Source: Candidatus Zixiibacteriota bacterium (GTDB lineage: Bacteria > Zixibacteria > MSB-5A5 > UBA10806 > 4484-95). Taken from it: a stretch of DNA of 50,132 bases. Of the stretch, positions 1-9,335 are shown piece after piece; the stretch's first letter is position 1; every line of letters starts with the position of its first letter. The stretch is from assembly GCA_021159005.1 (NCBI GenBank), contig JAGGSN010000200.1, positions 1-50,132 of the forward strand, given 5' to 3'. Under the pieces are notes generated by a model. The model did not search any database. It worked only from the letters and a program-made list of their open reading frames with translations, and had not been told where the DNA came from. The position numbers and the translations under genes are program-made.

Positions 1-556
1 ACACTGCCCACGTCATTCCCAACTTGATTGGAAATCCAGAGATTGATCATGCTAATAGCTCATGTCTGTCGGCGGACAGGCATGAGATATTATGCAAAGC
101 AAAAAAATAGAACATGGGTGCTTATAAAGATATTCTGACGGCCTATTGTTTCATAGGTTATGGTTTAAGCAAGTTTAATTTATCGTATATCAATTGGAGA
201 ATTCTGTTGAAAAGACCGGACAGTAGTGATAATTATTGCAATTTAAAAGCCCCCTCTTGAGAGGGGATTTAGGGGTTTGTTGACGGCTGCAATAATAATA
301 AGACAGCTAACTGATAATTCACTTTTCAGGGCGGTTATTTTTACTAAAATGTGTAATGATATAGATTCATAGCTATTTCTTATATTATAGTTACTGCCAT
401 AATCAAACTCCAACCTGCCTGCCAGCGGGCATGGCTGCAAAGTCCGGGATAAATTATCAGGGCAAAGTTATATTTTATTAAATCAAAACTCACAAAATTG
501 GTAAAAATACCGACTAATATAATAAAAATACAATAAAACAAAAGCTGGAGTTAAGT
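1..556. other. gene-free left edge with short palindromes
   Basis: I see no convincing coding region here. The stretch is AT-rich and carries short GC-rich palindromes typical of this genome's intergenic DNA. These are a near-perfect inverted repeat at 61-84 (CTGTC and GACAG arms), a CCCCTC/GAGGGG hairpin at 251-266, and a CCTGCC-type imperfect palindrome near 410-430. A good ribosome binding site (GGAG) precedes the first gene at 557, so the right part should hold its promoter, but I could not choose a clear -35/-10 pair. Confidence 0.6.
251..266. repeat. CCCCTC/GAGGGG hairpin
   Basis: A perfect 6-bp stem with a TTGA loop, followed by ATTTAGGGG. It looks like the core of a dispersed intergenic repeat. 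No gene is close enough on its left within the window to call it a terminator. Confidence 0.45.
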
Positions 557-2674
557 ATGGTATTGGTGCATCAGAAGCTAATCTGGCTGGTAGCTTTGAT
601 AGCGGTTTTTATAGCCTTCGCAAAAATTAAATCGGGCTATTTTATATATCGTTCCAAGGCTTTGAGGATTATGACTTATGGCTGCGGATTGCTGATATTT
701 GGCAACCTAATCGGTTTGGCAGGTTATATGGGCATATTCGGCGCCGGTTACAGCAAGTCGATTATATTTTTTGTTTTCGAGTCGGTCATCGGCTATATCG
801 GCGGTTGGACAATGCTTATCTGGGGTATGTCGTTATGGCTGCCGTATCTGTTTTCGGTTTCAAGCCGTCTTCAGAAAAAAAATAAAAGCGTTAAATTATA
901 CGAATCGATATCAAGGGTTTCGGCATACGGCGACGCTTCGCCTTCAACATTTAGTAAAATTGCCGCTTCCGTAATTGACACTTATGGTTTCCAAGCTGCA
1001 TCGCTTCATGTTTTGGGTAAGGATAACAGGCTTTCACTTTTTGCCTCGGTTGGCTTAACTGATGAATCCAAGAAATTTATCGGTGCAGTGGAAAACAGCT
1101 TGTATGATAAAGTATTTCAAACCGGCGAGATTTATCAAGCAGATGAAAACATTAAAATTCATAAGGATATAATAATCGAGACAGTAGAAGGTCTTGTTGT
1201 TGACGCTTTGGCTATGCCGGTAGATTTTGGTATTAAAAAAGTTGGTGTATTAACAATATACACTAATCATCCACGCGTATTTTCCCAGGAGGAATTACAG
1301 ATATTTGAAGCTTTCTGCGTTAATCTTGGGTTAGCATTTTACAGGTCTGGTTTGCAGAGGTCTATTAATCTGCATAAATCTTTCAGCGATTTCATATCGG
1401 TTATGCTAAAAACAGCCCGGTCTGAAGATAATCTTAACAGCCGGGTTATCAGATTGGCCAAGTTATTTAAACAGTATATGACTTTCAATACGATTAACCT
1501 TTATCTCTACGGCAACGGCGCCCCGCATCTGCTCGATTTTAATCTTCAAAACGGCGGAAAAGTAATCATAGAAAAAGGTTATTACAGTAAAGATAATTTT
1601 CATCCGGTAAGATGGGTTATGCAAAATAATCGAGGCTTAACTCTGCCCGATAACGAGAAATTGATAAACGCTGAGTATAAAACTCCCGGTATCATGGATA
1701 TGCTTTATACTCCGGTGGTGATTGGCGGGAAAACAATTGGCGTGCTGAGCCTTTCGGTTAACTCCGCTCATAAATTCAACAATAAAGATATGATTGCGCT
1801 TGATGCTTTTGCTTCGGTAATATCAGGCTCCGTATTAGAGGAACTTAATGCTGATCTATCGGCAGAAACATTTAGAAAAATCGGAGCTGTAAAATATTCG
1901 CTGGAAGCTGCGCTTGATCAGGAATATTCCGACGAAATTTATCGTGAAATAGCTAAAATAATTACAGAGAATACACCAAGTACATTCTGCCGAATTATGC
2001 TTTTGGATAATGATAGGAAAACATTTCACACGGCCGCAATTTATCAAAGACGGGAAATGGTGTGGGATGAAAGAACAATCGCCAGTATACCTGCCGCCGA
2101 GCTGTATACTCATAAAAAAGCTATTGCTCAGGGCAAGCCGATAATTGTCGGGCATAAGGAAGATAAGCAAATATTCTCCGAACTCGAATCAAAACTGCTT
2201 CTTCCAGAAGGCATTTCCCAATGTATGATAATCCCGATAATTGTAGACAGCAAATCTGTCGGAGTTGTTACGATAGGGGAGAGCCGCAAAGCCAACCGCA
2301 ATCGTTTCGACTCTGAGACGATGGTATTTGCGGTTATGCTGACTAATATAATATCGATGTATCTCTGGCAAAAAGAGAATATTGCAACAAGAAACATCCT
2401 TGCAAATTCAAATAGAATAGCCAATAAGCGTCTTAATGAAATGCAAAATCAGGCTGATGTATTTAGAATGATTACCGGTTTTAACAGCCGGATTAACGGT
2501 CCCTTAGCGGGTATAATGGCATCCTGTGAATATCTGAAAACGATGCCCCTTGCGAATAAAAAAGAATTGGACAAATACATAAGCTCGATAAACAAAAACG
2601 CTGTTAAAATCCATAAATTATCCAGTCAATTTGCAGAAGCGAAAGAATCGATTGAGACTATTCTGGAACGGTAA
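557..2674 (+). CDS. membrane protein with three GAF domains and a degenerate histidine-kinase dimerisation segment
   Basis: First gene of a three-sensor operon. Hydrophobic segments lie near residues 8-22, 38-60 and 68-95. Three GAF-like domains follow, near 120-262, 285-430 and 455-612. The end (about 636-690) looks like a HisKA helix: ITGFNSRINGPLAGI aligns with the usual AHEINNPLAGI, but the phospho-accepting His is Ser644. The protein stops before any ATP-binding domain, so it should not autophosphorylate. The ATG at 557 has GGAG six bases upstream. Inference: it is a membrane-anchored signal-input partner that dimerises with, or modulates, the two active kinases encoded next. The ligand of the GAF domains cannot be read from the sequence. 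Confidence 0.8.
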   Translation: MVLVHQKLIWLVALIAVFIAFAKIKSGYFIYRSKALRIMTYGCGLLIFGNLIGLAGYMGIFGAGYSKSIIFFVFESVIGYIGGWTMLIWGMSLWLPYLFSVSSRLQKKNKSVKLYESISRVSAYGDASPSTFSKIAASVIDTYGFQAASLHVLGKDNRLSLFASVGLTDESKKFIGAVENSLYDKVFQTGEIYQADENIKIHKDIIIETVEGLVVDALAMPVDFGIKKVGVLTIYTNHPRVFSQEELQIFEAFCVNLGLAFYRSGLQRSINLHKSFSDFISVMLKTARSEDNLNSRVIRLAKLFKQYMTFNTINLYLYGNGAPHLLDFNLQNGGKVIIEKGYYSKDNFHPVRWVMQNNRGLTLPDNEKLINAEYKTPGIMDMLYTPVVIGGKTIGVLSLSVNSAHKFNNKDMIALDAFASVISGSVLEELNADLSAETFRKIGAVKYSLEAALDQEYSDEIYREIAKIITENTPSTFCRIMLLDNDRKTFHTAAIYQRREMVWDERTIASIPAAELYTHKKAIAQGKPIIVGHKEDKQIFSELESKLLLPEGISQCMIIPIIVDSKSVGVVTIGESRKANRNRFDSETMVFAVMLTNIISMYLWQKENIATRNILANSNRIANKRLNEMQNQADVFRMITGFNSRINGPLAGIMASCEYLKTMPLANKKELDKYISSINKNAVKIHKLSSQFAEAKESIETILER

Positions 2675-2685
2675 CATAATATTTT

Positions 2686-4710
2686 ATGACAGCTTTTATA
2701 GAACTATATACTTCCGTAATAATGCAATGGGTATTCGTATCCGACGCAAACCAAATTTTCGCCGGGTTTGATGTCAATGGTATGTTTCCTTTCGATTGTA
2801 TTGGATATATAAAAATGCCAGCCTATATTTTGTTGATGGCGGCAATTTTTGATACATCGGTGATTTTCACTGCGCTAAAAAAAATTAAGATTCCTAACAG
2901 GTCAAGTTCCAAAACAAATTCACAGTCAATTAAAACAAAGTTGACAGAAACAGAAGCATCATCTTTTGGTAAATCTACTGCTAATCAAACGGAAGATTAC
3001 TATGATCGTTTTGAAGATGTCGTTGATAATAACGAAATATTGAAAAACAATAGCTATGCGCCATCATTTTCTATAAACACTCCACAGAATATAGAATTAT
3101 TAGAGCAATTGGAACGAATGAATAAAATTACCCGTATAATAAAATACATATCCTCTACTCTTGATATTGATGAATTGTTTAGCAAATTAATCAGTTCGCT
3201 AACAGAAATTGCCGGATTCCATTGGGCTGCTGTAGTTTTTACTGATGATATGGAGCCTTGGGAAAGCAAATGGAAATTGCCTGATATTAAAAGCATGGAA
3301 AAATATCTTAGGAAATCTATCGGCAAACCTGCTCCTGTTTATTACCGCATAAATAAACTTGAGTTAGCTCCATCTTTAAGGGCGTATTTTAATAAAATGA
3401 ATATAACTAATGCCGCCGTTTCTCCAATTGGCGGCGACATTAAAGCCAGAGGATTCCTGCTTGTAGGCAGTTCTAATCCGGATGGTTTCAATTCACATGA
3501 TGATTTTATGCTTAAGGATATCTTGCAAGTTCTGGATGCTGCCGCAACAAATGCATCAATTCACAGCAACATTAAAAAAGCATATAGAAGCCTTGTGGAG
3601 ACTCGTGAAAGACTAATCCAAGATGAAAAATTTAAAGCTCTTGGAGAAGTAGCTGCCGGTATTGCCCATGATTTTAAAAATATTCTTTCCGCTATTATGG
3701 GGCGGGCGCAGATACTGCTTAAGATAAATGAAGGAGCTAAAAATATTTCTAATGATGTTTTAGTTAAAGGTCTTGAGACTATCGAAAAATCTGCTTTTGA
3801 CGGCATTGAAATTATTTCCCGAATTAACGAATCTACTCATAACAGAATTAAATCACAACTCGTCTATATAAATCTCAGAGAAATAATTAATGATACTATT
3901 GAGATGACAAGGCCCAAGTGGGAGAATAAAGACGCCGGTAAAAACATAACTATCAAAACAAAATTCAAGACAGAACCAATTATTAGAGCTAATCGCCATG
4001 AAATGGTAAGAGTGTTTTCAAATCTTTTGCTAAATGCCGTTGAGGCTATTGAGACAGATGGAGTTATTGAAATAAAAGTTCTGATGGAATCAGATAAGGC
4101 TGTTATTTATTTTAGCGACAACGGGTCGGGAATGAACGAACAAACAGTTAAGATGATATTTGATCCGTATTATACAACTAAAGGGAAAATGGGAACCGGT
4201 CTTGGTTTATCGATTGTGTATACGATAATAACCCGTTATAAAGGCGAGATTATCGTTAATAGCGCTCCTGGCAAGGGAACGACATTTCAAATAACTATTC
4301 CATGTCAGCAGGATGCTCATACTCAAGCCAAAATATCTGTTCTCATAGTAGAGGATGATGTTAATCTTCGGAATGTACTTCATGATATCATTATAGAAAT
4401 AAGCGGGGATGTGTATACTGCAGGAAGTTATAACGAGGCAAATAGAATATTAATGGAACGTCCTTTCGACATGGTTTTAACCGATCTGGGTTTGCCTGAT
4501 GAAGATGGCTGGAAAGTAATCGATAAAGCAAAATATTATTCGCCTGATTCCCTGATAATCCCAATGACAGGATGGCAAAAAGAAATCGATAAAGAAGAAA
4601 TTACATCAAGAGGATTAACAGAAGTGCTGCTAAAGCCATTTAAAATTGAGCAAGTGCAGCAGCTAATTCAAAGAGCAATTATAAGGTATAAAAATGTCCT
4701 TAGAGTTTAA
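2686..4710 (+). CDS. hybrid sensor histidine kinase (GAF-HisKA-HATPase-REC)
   Basis: A 674-residue hybrid kinase starting 11 bp after the previous gene. One hydrophobic segment lies near 44-62, followed by a polar linker and a GAF domain (about 145-295). The HisKA box AAGIAHDFKNILS has the phospho-accepting His328. The HATPase domain (about 425-540) has an N-box (FSNLLLNAVEAI), DNGSGM and GTGLGLSIVYTI. A receiver domain (about 548-670) has acidic EDD, phospho-acceptor Asp600 (LTDLGLPDEDGW) and conserved Lys650. No DNA-binding or enzymatic output domain follows the receiver. The ATG at 2686 has no clear Shine-Dalgarno, so translational coupling is likely. Its last 17 bases overlap the next kinase gene. 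Confidence 0.88.
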   Translation: MTAFIELYTSVIMQWVFVSDANQIFAGFDVNGMFPFDCIGYIKMPAYILLMAAIFDTSVIFTALKKIKIPNRSSSKTNSQSIKTKLTETEASSFGKSTANQTEDYYDRFEDVVDNNEILKNNSYAPSFSINTPQNIELLEQLERMNKITRIIKYISSTLDIDELFSKLISSLTEIAGFHWAAVVFTDDMEPWESKWKLPDIKSMEKYLRKSIGKPAPVYYRINKLELAPSLRAYFNKMNITNAAVSPIGGDIKARGFLLVGSSNPDGFNSHDDFMLKDILQVLDAAATNASIHSNIKKAYRSLVETRERLIQDEKFKALGEVAAGIAHDFKNILSAIMGRAQILLKINEGAKNISNDVLVKGLETIEKSAFDGIEIISRINESTHNRIKSQLVYINLREIINDTIEMTRPKWENKDAGKNITIKTKFKTEPIIRANRHEMVRVFSNLLLNAVEAIETDGVIEIKVLMESDKAVIYFSDNGSGMNEQTVKMIFDPYYTTKGKMGTGLGLSIVYTIITRYKGEIIVNSAPGKGTTFQITIPCQQDAHTQAKISVLIVEDDVNLRNVLHDIIIEISGDVYTAGSYNEANRILMERPFDMVLTDLGLPDEDGWKVIDKAKYYSPDSLIIPMTGWQKEIDKEEITSRGLTEVLLKPFKIEQVQQLIQRAIIRYKNVLRV

Positions 4711-6817
4711 TAGCATTCTTGTTTCGCCTATATTCAAAGCAATAGTATCGAACCCAAATCAAAATTTGGATGCTGATTATTTTGCTCTTATTATTATCGA
4801 TAATAATTTTAATCGATATGAGTTGTTGTTAAGCAAGGAAATCAATAATCTGGCTCAACTTGAAGAAGACATTGAAAAAACAGCACTAAACGCTTGGGAA
4901 TTATGTTGGCAGAACAGCCTAAAATATCTATGCGCAGACGATGATTCTTATAGCAGGAATCCTATCTGCGAAATATTATCCGAAAGCCTGCAATGCCGGA
5001 AAGTTCTAATGGTTCCATACGAGCTTGCGAATATTGGAGGAGGCTTTTTAGTATGGTGCTGGCAAACCCAACCGCCGGATTTTGAAAAAAGCTTTATTGA
5101 AAATGCAACACATATTGTCAAACAGGTATCGATGTCGCTAATGCTTGTTTTTAAAGAACGAAAAAGCCAGGAACTCAACGCCAAATTAGCCGCTTTACTT
5201 GACCTATCTACATCGATTTACTCATCCTTAAACTATACTGATGTCTTAGAAAAAGCCGTTAATTTGTCAATGAAAATTGTCGGGGCTGATGGCGGCACAA
5301 TTTTTACTCTTGATAAAAAAACGGACTTGCTTATGCCGTTAATTACCATCGATACTGAATATGAGGATAAAATATCGCAAATTACTCTGAATATAGGCGA
5401 GGGGATTACTGGTTTGGCGGCGAAAACCGGTAAGGGAATTATATCAAATCATTCCGAAACTGACTCGCGCTCATATCATGTGCCCGGAACTCCTGAGGAT
5501 GAACCCGAATCGCTTATCAGCGTACCGCTAACTTGGTCGGGGGAGGTTTTAGGAGCGATAACGCTGCGCTCAACCAAGTGCAAACAATTCGTTCGGGATG
5601 ATCTTGACATACTTACTATTTTTGCCCGTCAGGTCGCGGACGCCATAAAAAATGCCAAGCTTTACGAGAGTCTCGACAAAGCTTATAAAGAGCTGTCAAA
5701 TACTCAGGAACAATTAATAATGACAGAGAAGCTCAGGGCATTGGGTGAAATGGCTGGCGGTGTGGCTCATGATTTTAATAATGTGCTTGGTACTGTTCTG
5801 GGAAGAACGCAATTATTGATGCGTGAAATTGATAATAGCAGATGGCTAGATCAGCTTAAACAAATCGAAGAAGTTTCTATCAAAGGTGCTGATACTGTTC
5901 AGAAACTGCAAAACTTCACTCGAGTATACAGTACCAGCCAGTTAGAGCAGGTAGAATTGAACGAAGTTGTGGAGGATGCTATTAAGCTAACAAAGCCGCG
6001 ATGGAAAGATGAGAGCCAGCACAAGGAAATAATCATCGACTTGACTTTCAAACACGGCAAGCTTATGCCAATTATGGGAAATCGAGCCGACTTAGTTGAG
6101 GCTATTTCTAATATTATATTGAATGGTGTTGATGCGATAACCGAAAAAGGCGTTATCCAAATCGAAACATTTATGCAAGATGACCGAGCGGTTGTAAAAA
6201 TCAGCGATAATGGCGCAGGCATGTCGGAGAAAACTTTGAACAGAGTATTTTTCCCGTTCTATACAACCAAGGGCAATCAGGGAACCGGTATGGGATTGGC
6301 GGTTGTTTACGGCATTATCAGCCGGCATAAAGGCGAAATCGATGTTGCCTCTAAAGTCAATCGGGGGACAGTTTTTAATATATCGTTTAAAACCATCGAA
6401 GAATTACAAACCAAAACTAAAGTTGAAGATACCAGGGAAGCAATAAGCGATATTAAGGCGAATGTTCTTGTTATTGATGATGATGATAATATCCTTGATG
6501 TGCTTGGCGATATACTTGAATTCCTCGGTCATACTGCGACAAAAGCATCAACAGGCGAAGAAGGAGTTGAATATTTCAAAACCAAAGATTTCGATATCGT
6601 ATTAACCGACCTTGGCATGCCTGGCATCAGCGGATGGGAGGTTACCCGGATATGCAAATCATTGAAACCGGAAGTGCCTGTGGTGATGATATCAGGTTGG
6701 GGTAACCAGATAACCGATGAGATGGTTGCTGAAAGTAAACTTGATGAAGTTATTGCCAAGCCGTTTGAAATGAACAAGATTAAAAATATTATTCAAAGAG
6801 CGCTGGCAAAAAAGTAA
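4694..6817 (+). CDS. hybrid sensor histidine kinase (GAF-HisKA-HATPase-REC), probably soluble
   Basis: A 707-residue kinase without obvious membrane segments. Residues 1-155 look like a diverged GAF-type sensor and 165-325 are a clear GAF domain (DGGTIFTLDKKTDLL, GEGITGLAA). HisKA carries His359 (AGGVAHDFNNVLG). HATPase (about 460-570) has ILNGVDAI, DNGAGMS and GTGMGLAVVYGI. The C-terminal receiver has Asp639 and Lys689 and again no output domain. Its start lies inside the end of the previous kinase gene (17-bp overlap) with AAGG upstream, so the two are co-translated and may phosphorylate in a shared complex. The two hybrid kinases are paralogs of the same architecture, one membrane-tethered and one cytosolic. 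Confidence 0.88.
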   Translation: MSLEFNSILVSPIFKAIVSNPNQNLDADYFALIIIDNNFNRYELLLSKEINNLAQLEEDIEKTALNAWELCWQNSLKYLCADDDSYSRNPICEILSESLQCRKVLMVPYELANIGGGFLVWCWQTQPPDFEKSFIENATHIVKQVSMSLMLVFKERKSQELNAKLAALLDLSTSIYSSLNYTDVLEKAVNLSMKIVGADGGTIFTLDKKTDLLMPLITIDTEYEDKISQITLNIGEGITGLAAKTGKGIISNHSETDSRSYHVPGTPEDEPESLISVPLTWSGEVLGAITLRSTKCKQFVRDDLDILTIFARQVADAIKNAKLYESLDKAYKELSNTQEQLIMTEKLRALGEMAGGVAHDFNNVLGTVLGRTQLLMREIDNSRWLDQLKQIEEVSIKGADTVQKLQNFTRVYSTSQLEQVELNEVVEDAIKLTKPRWKDESQHKEIIIDLTFKHGKLMPIMGNRADLVEAISNIILNGVDAITEKGVIQIETFMQDDRAVVKISDNGAGMSEKTLNRVFFPFYTTKGNQGTGMGLAVVYGIISRHKGEIDVASKVNRGTVFNISFKTIEELQTKTKVEDTREAISDIKANVLVIDDDDNILDVLGDILEFLGHTATKASTGEEGVEYFKTKDFDIVLTDLGMPGISGWEVTRICKSLKPEVPVVMISGWGNQITDEMVAESKLDEVIAKPFEMNKIKNIIQRALAKK

Positions 6818-6906
6818 TCACTTGGGAAATACAGCTTCCAAACGAAATCTATAAGATATAACAGTTTCTCTCAACTATTTCAGATTAAACGTCCTTAATG
6901 CAAAAT

Positions 6907-7803
6907 CTATATTAATGCTAATTCTCCAATAAGATTATCCCACATAAGCTTTATCTCATCTGTCAAGCTGCCCGTTGTGTACTCAGGTATGGTTATGCCT
7001 TTAATCTGAGCCGCTGTAAAAGCATTGTCATAGCGGATATTTCCCAGTATCTTTATCTTTTGTTCGCTGCAGTAGTCGCTTATCTCCTTTGAGACAGATG
7101 GGTTAATATCCCATTTATTAATGCAGACAGTCGCCGGAATATTGAAATGCTTAGCAAGCTTATTTACTCTTTGAAGATCGCTCAATCCGGCAATAGTCGG
7201 CTCAGTAACAATCAAGACAATATCGGCGCCGGTTATCGATGATATTACCGGACAGCCAATACCCGGAGGCCCATCAGAGATGATGTAATCCAGCCCATCT
7301 TTTTTTGCGATTTCTTTAGCATGCTGTCGAATTTGAGAAACTAATTTCCCTGAATTTTCTTCGGCGATACCGAGTTTGGCATGAACCATCGGCCCAAAAC
7401 GAGTATCTGATAAAAATAATTCCCCGTTTTTATGCTGGTTGAATTCTATTGCTAATTCAGGGCAGAAATATGGGCAAACACCACAACCCTCACAGGCAAT
7501 AGGATTAATCTTGTAAACCATTGAATTGGGTTCATCTTGGCGTTTTTGATATGAAATAGCATTATACCGGCAGAGGTCATCGCAGATACCACAACCTGTA
7601 CATAAATCGGGGTCAATCTTAGCTAATTTACCGCCCATGAAATCCTGACTAGTTTTAATTTCAGGATTCAGCACTAAATAAAGATTAGCGGCATCGACAT
7701 CGCAATCGGCTAATACCGATTTTGACGCCAGAAAAGCAAAGGAAGCGGTAATGCTTGTTTTGCCGGTGCCGCCTTTGCCGCTGATAACTACAATCTCTTT
7801 CAT
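6907..7803 (-). CDS. MinD/Mrp-type P-loop ATPase with two inserted 4Fe-4S clusters (ORP-locus type)
   Basis: A 298-residue member of the ParA/MinD/NifH superfamily. The deviant Walker A motif is GKGGTGKTS at residues 9-17. A two-cluster ferredoxin domain is inserted near 65-120, with motifs CTGCGICDDLC and CEGCGVCPYFC. The switch region DGPPGIGCP and TEPTIAGLSD are typical of the Fe-S MinD paralogs found beside NifX-like genes. It is the last gene of a minus-strand run and lies 26 bp after the 112-residue NifX-like gene. In Desulfovibrio ORP loci, paired ATPases of this type are encoded with the orange protein. Likely role (inference): nucleotide-driven assembly, transfer or positioning of a metal cluster. 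It is not nitrogenase reductase, because there are no nifDK-type genes here. Confidence 0.85.
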   Translation of the reverse strand: MKEIVVISGKGGTGKTSITASFAFLASKSVLADCDVDAANLYLVLNPEIKTSQDFMGGKLAKIDPDLCTGCGICDDLCRYNAISYQKRQDEPNSMVYKINPIACEGCGVCPYFCPELAIEFNQHKNGELFLSDTRFGPMVHAKLGIAEENSGKLVSQIRQHAKEIAKKDGLDYIISDGPPGIGCPVISSITGADIVLIVTEPTIAGLSDLQRVNKLAKHFNIPATVCINKWDINPSVSKEISDYCSEQKIKILGNIRYDNAFTAAQIKGITIPEYTTGSLTDEIKLMWDNLIGELALI

Positions 7804-7829
7804 GTATTCAAGGTCTTTCTATATCTGCT

Positions 7830-8168
7830 TTAATGATCGCAAATATTGTCGCCTGTTGTTAGAATACCGCTTAAAAAATCCGCTACAATCTTATCCGGAG
7901 TATCAGGGTTGGCGCCAACTATAACTTTGATATTAAATTGATTGAAAAACTGCTGAGCGCGCATGCCCATACCGCTGGCAATTATCAAAGTTACGCCTTT
8001 CTCCGAAAGCCATTGTGGTAATACTCCCGGTTCATGAGCAGGAGGTGTAAGCTCGGTTTTATTGATTATTTTATTGCTCTCCGAATCAACCTCTATAACG
8101 GTAAAATTCTGACAATGTCCAAAATGAGCGCATAATTTACCATCCGCTACAGGTATTGCAATTTTCAT
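7830..8168 (-). CDS. NifX/NafY-family dinitrogenase cofactor-like protein
   Basis: A 112-residue single-domain protein of the NifB/NifX/NafY-like superfamily (RNase H-like fold that carries metal clusters such as FeMo-co or the Mo-Cu cluster of orange protein). It starts MKIAIPVADGKLCAHFGHC, the family hallmark, with His and Cys residues suited to metal binding, and ends with another Cys/His pair (NICDH). Its ATG overlaps the stop of the upstream MinD-type gene as ATGA, so the two are translationally coupled. Of the three NifX-like proteins here, this one lies between the two ATPases and is the best candidate for their direct client (inference). Confidence 0.85.
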   Translation of the reverse strand: MKIAIPVADGKLCAHFGHCQNFTVIEVDSESNKIINKTELTPPAHEPGVLPQWLSEKGVTLIIASGMGMRAQQFFNQFNIKVIVGANPDTPDKIVADFLSGILTTGDNICDH

Positions 8169-9031
8169 TTAGTAACCCTTTCGATATTTTTCTGCCACTT
8201 AGTTATTTCATTGATAATATTCTCAAAATATATTTTATATTCCGGCAAGGCTTCATAAATAATCTTACCCTTAGAATAAGACTCCGCTATCCTGCGGTCA
8301 TCTGGAATTTCGGCAGTAATCGGGATATTCTCCCGTTGGCAGTATTCCTGCACTTTGTTGTCGCCGCTGCCGGCTCGGTTGATTATCACCGAATAAGGGA
8401 TATCGAGTTTGCGCACCGTTTCAACCGCCAAACTTAAATCATTTAAGCCGAAAGGAGTTGGTTCGGTTACCAAAAACACATAATCGGCATCGCTAACAGT
8501 TTCTACCATCGGACATGCGGTACCCGGCGGAGCATCAATTATAACATCCTGATATTCAGCGAATGCTTTTTTCACATCTCGTATTACCGGCGCTGCCGAT
8601 GGTTCGCCAATATTTAGCTTGCCTGAAACATACTGCAAATTTCCTTTATGACCTATCATAACCACGCCTATTTCACGGGGAGATTCTGTAATGGCTTTGG
8701 GAGGACATACTAACTCGCAGCCTCCGCAGCCATGACACAACTCAGGGAAAACCAGAACCTTATCCACAATTACAGTAATGGCGCTGAATTCGCAAATATC
8801 TTTGCACTTGCCGCAGGCATCACAAAGTTTTTCATCCACTACCGGTATGGGAATGACGGCAGGCCATTGCCTGTCTATAATCGGATTCAGAAATAAATGG
8901 CCATTTGGTTCTTCCACATCACAGTCGGCATAGCAAACCTGCTTAGAATTTTTAACTATCAAGCTGGCTAAATTGACTGCGATAGTTGTTTTCCCTGTGC
9001 CGCCTTTCCCGCTGGCTATTGCTACTTTCAA
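8165..9031 (-). CDS. MinD/Mrp-type P-loop ATPase with two inserted 4Fe-4S clusters, second paralog
   Basis: A 288-residue paralog of the gene at 6907-7803. The deviant Walker A is GKGGTGKTT (residues 8-16), and CDVEEPNGHLFL follows. The inserted two-cluster ferredoxin (about 65-115) has CDACGKCKDIC and CHGCGGCELVC. Then come DAPPGTACP and TEPTPFGLND. The start is TTG at 9031, supported by AAGGA about seven bases upstream and by family alignment from the first residue; there is no in-frame ATG nearby. It begins 3 bp after the zinc-ribbon gene and ends in a 4-bp overlap with the NifX-like gene. Two paralogous ATPases in one operon suggest a heterodimer, as proposed for the ORP system (inference). 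Confidence 0.85.
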   Translation of the reverse strand: MKVAIASGKGGTGKTTIAVNLASLIVKNSKQVCYADCDVEEPNGHLFLNPIIDRQWPAVIPIPVVDEKLCDACGKCKDICEFSAITVIVDKVLVFPELCHGCGGCELVCPPKAITESPREIGVVMIGHKGNLQYVSGKLNIGEPSAAPVIRDVKKAFAEYQDVIIDAPPGTACPMVETVSDADYVFLVTEPTPFGLNDLSLAVETVRKLDIPYSVIINRAGSGDNKVQEYCQRENIPITAEIPDDRRIAESYSKGKIIYEALPEYKIYFENIINEITKWQKNIERVTK

Positions 9032-9034
9032 ACT

Positions 9035-9292
9035 CTATCCTTGCCTGGTCATTAATGCGCCGCATTGAGGGCATTTTTGCTGGGTACAGGGAATGCCGAG
9101 CTGATGCTGAGCAGTGTTCCCGCAACTTGGACATACGCATTGTCCGCCCGGTCCTATCCCTGCTCCACCTTGACGACCGCGGCCGCCCTGACCGCGTCCT
9201 ATGCCGCCGCCTTGGCCGCGACCGGTGCCGCCGCCTTGGCCGCGACCAGTGCCGCCGCCTTGGCCGCGACCACCTCCTCTATTACTTGGCAT
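9035..9292 (-). CDS. glycine-rich protein with C-terminal zinc ribbon
   Basis: An 85-residue protein. Residues 8-39 are four near-perfect copies of an eight-residue unit (GRGQGGGT), encoded by a 24-bp tandem repeat. The remainder holds a compact metal-binding ribbon: CVCPSCGNTAQHQLGIPC followed by KCPQCGALMTR. Cys-rich ribbons of this form occur beside NifX/DUF5320/MinD genes in anaerobes. AAGGAGG precedes the ATG, which strongly supports the start. The low-complexity arm is basic (Arg) and probably disordered. A scaffold or metal-chaperone role is inference only. Local GC is far above the surroundings because of the repeat. Confidence 0.75.
   Translation of the reverse strand: MPSNRGGGRGQGGGTGRGQGGGTGRGQGGGIGRGQGGRGRQGGAGIGPGGQCVCPSCGNTAQHQLGIPCTQQKCPQCGALMTRQG
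9176..9271 (-). repeat. 24-bp tandem repeat, four units, inside the zinc-ribbon gene
   Basis: Four consecutive 24-bp units encode GRGQGGGT, GRGQGGGT, GRGQGGGI and GRGQGGRG. Near-identity at the DNA level points to recent slippage or unequal exchange, so copy number probably varies between strains. The repeat also creates long spurious frames on both strands. Confidence 0.8.
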
Positions 9293-9335
9293 TAAAAATC
9301 CTCCTTAATTAAATGTTTAAATTGTTCTGAAGTCA

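Noticed and set aside
243-440. 65-residue minus-strand frame near the left edge
   Set aside because: It begins and ends in palindromic repeats, has no recognisable domain and no ribosome site.
6818-6906. Terminator between the kinase operon and the MinD gene
   Set aside because: Only a weak TTGGGAA/TTCCAA pairing is visible without a GC-rich stem or T tract.
8986-9312. Plus-strand open frames across the zinc-ribbon gene
   Set aside because: They arise from the GC-rich 24-bp repeat read antisense; they have no ribosome site and give low-complexity Ala/Arg-rich peptides. The minus-strand gene has AAGGAGG and a cysteine ribbon.
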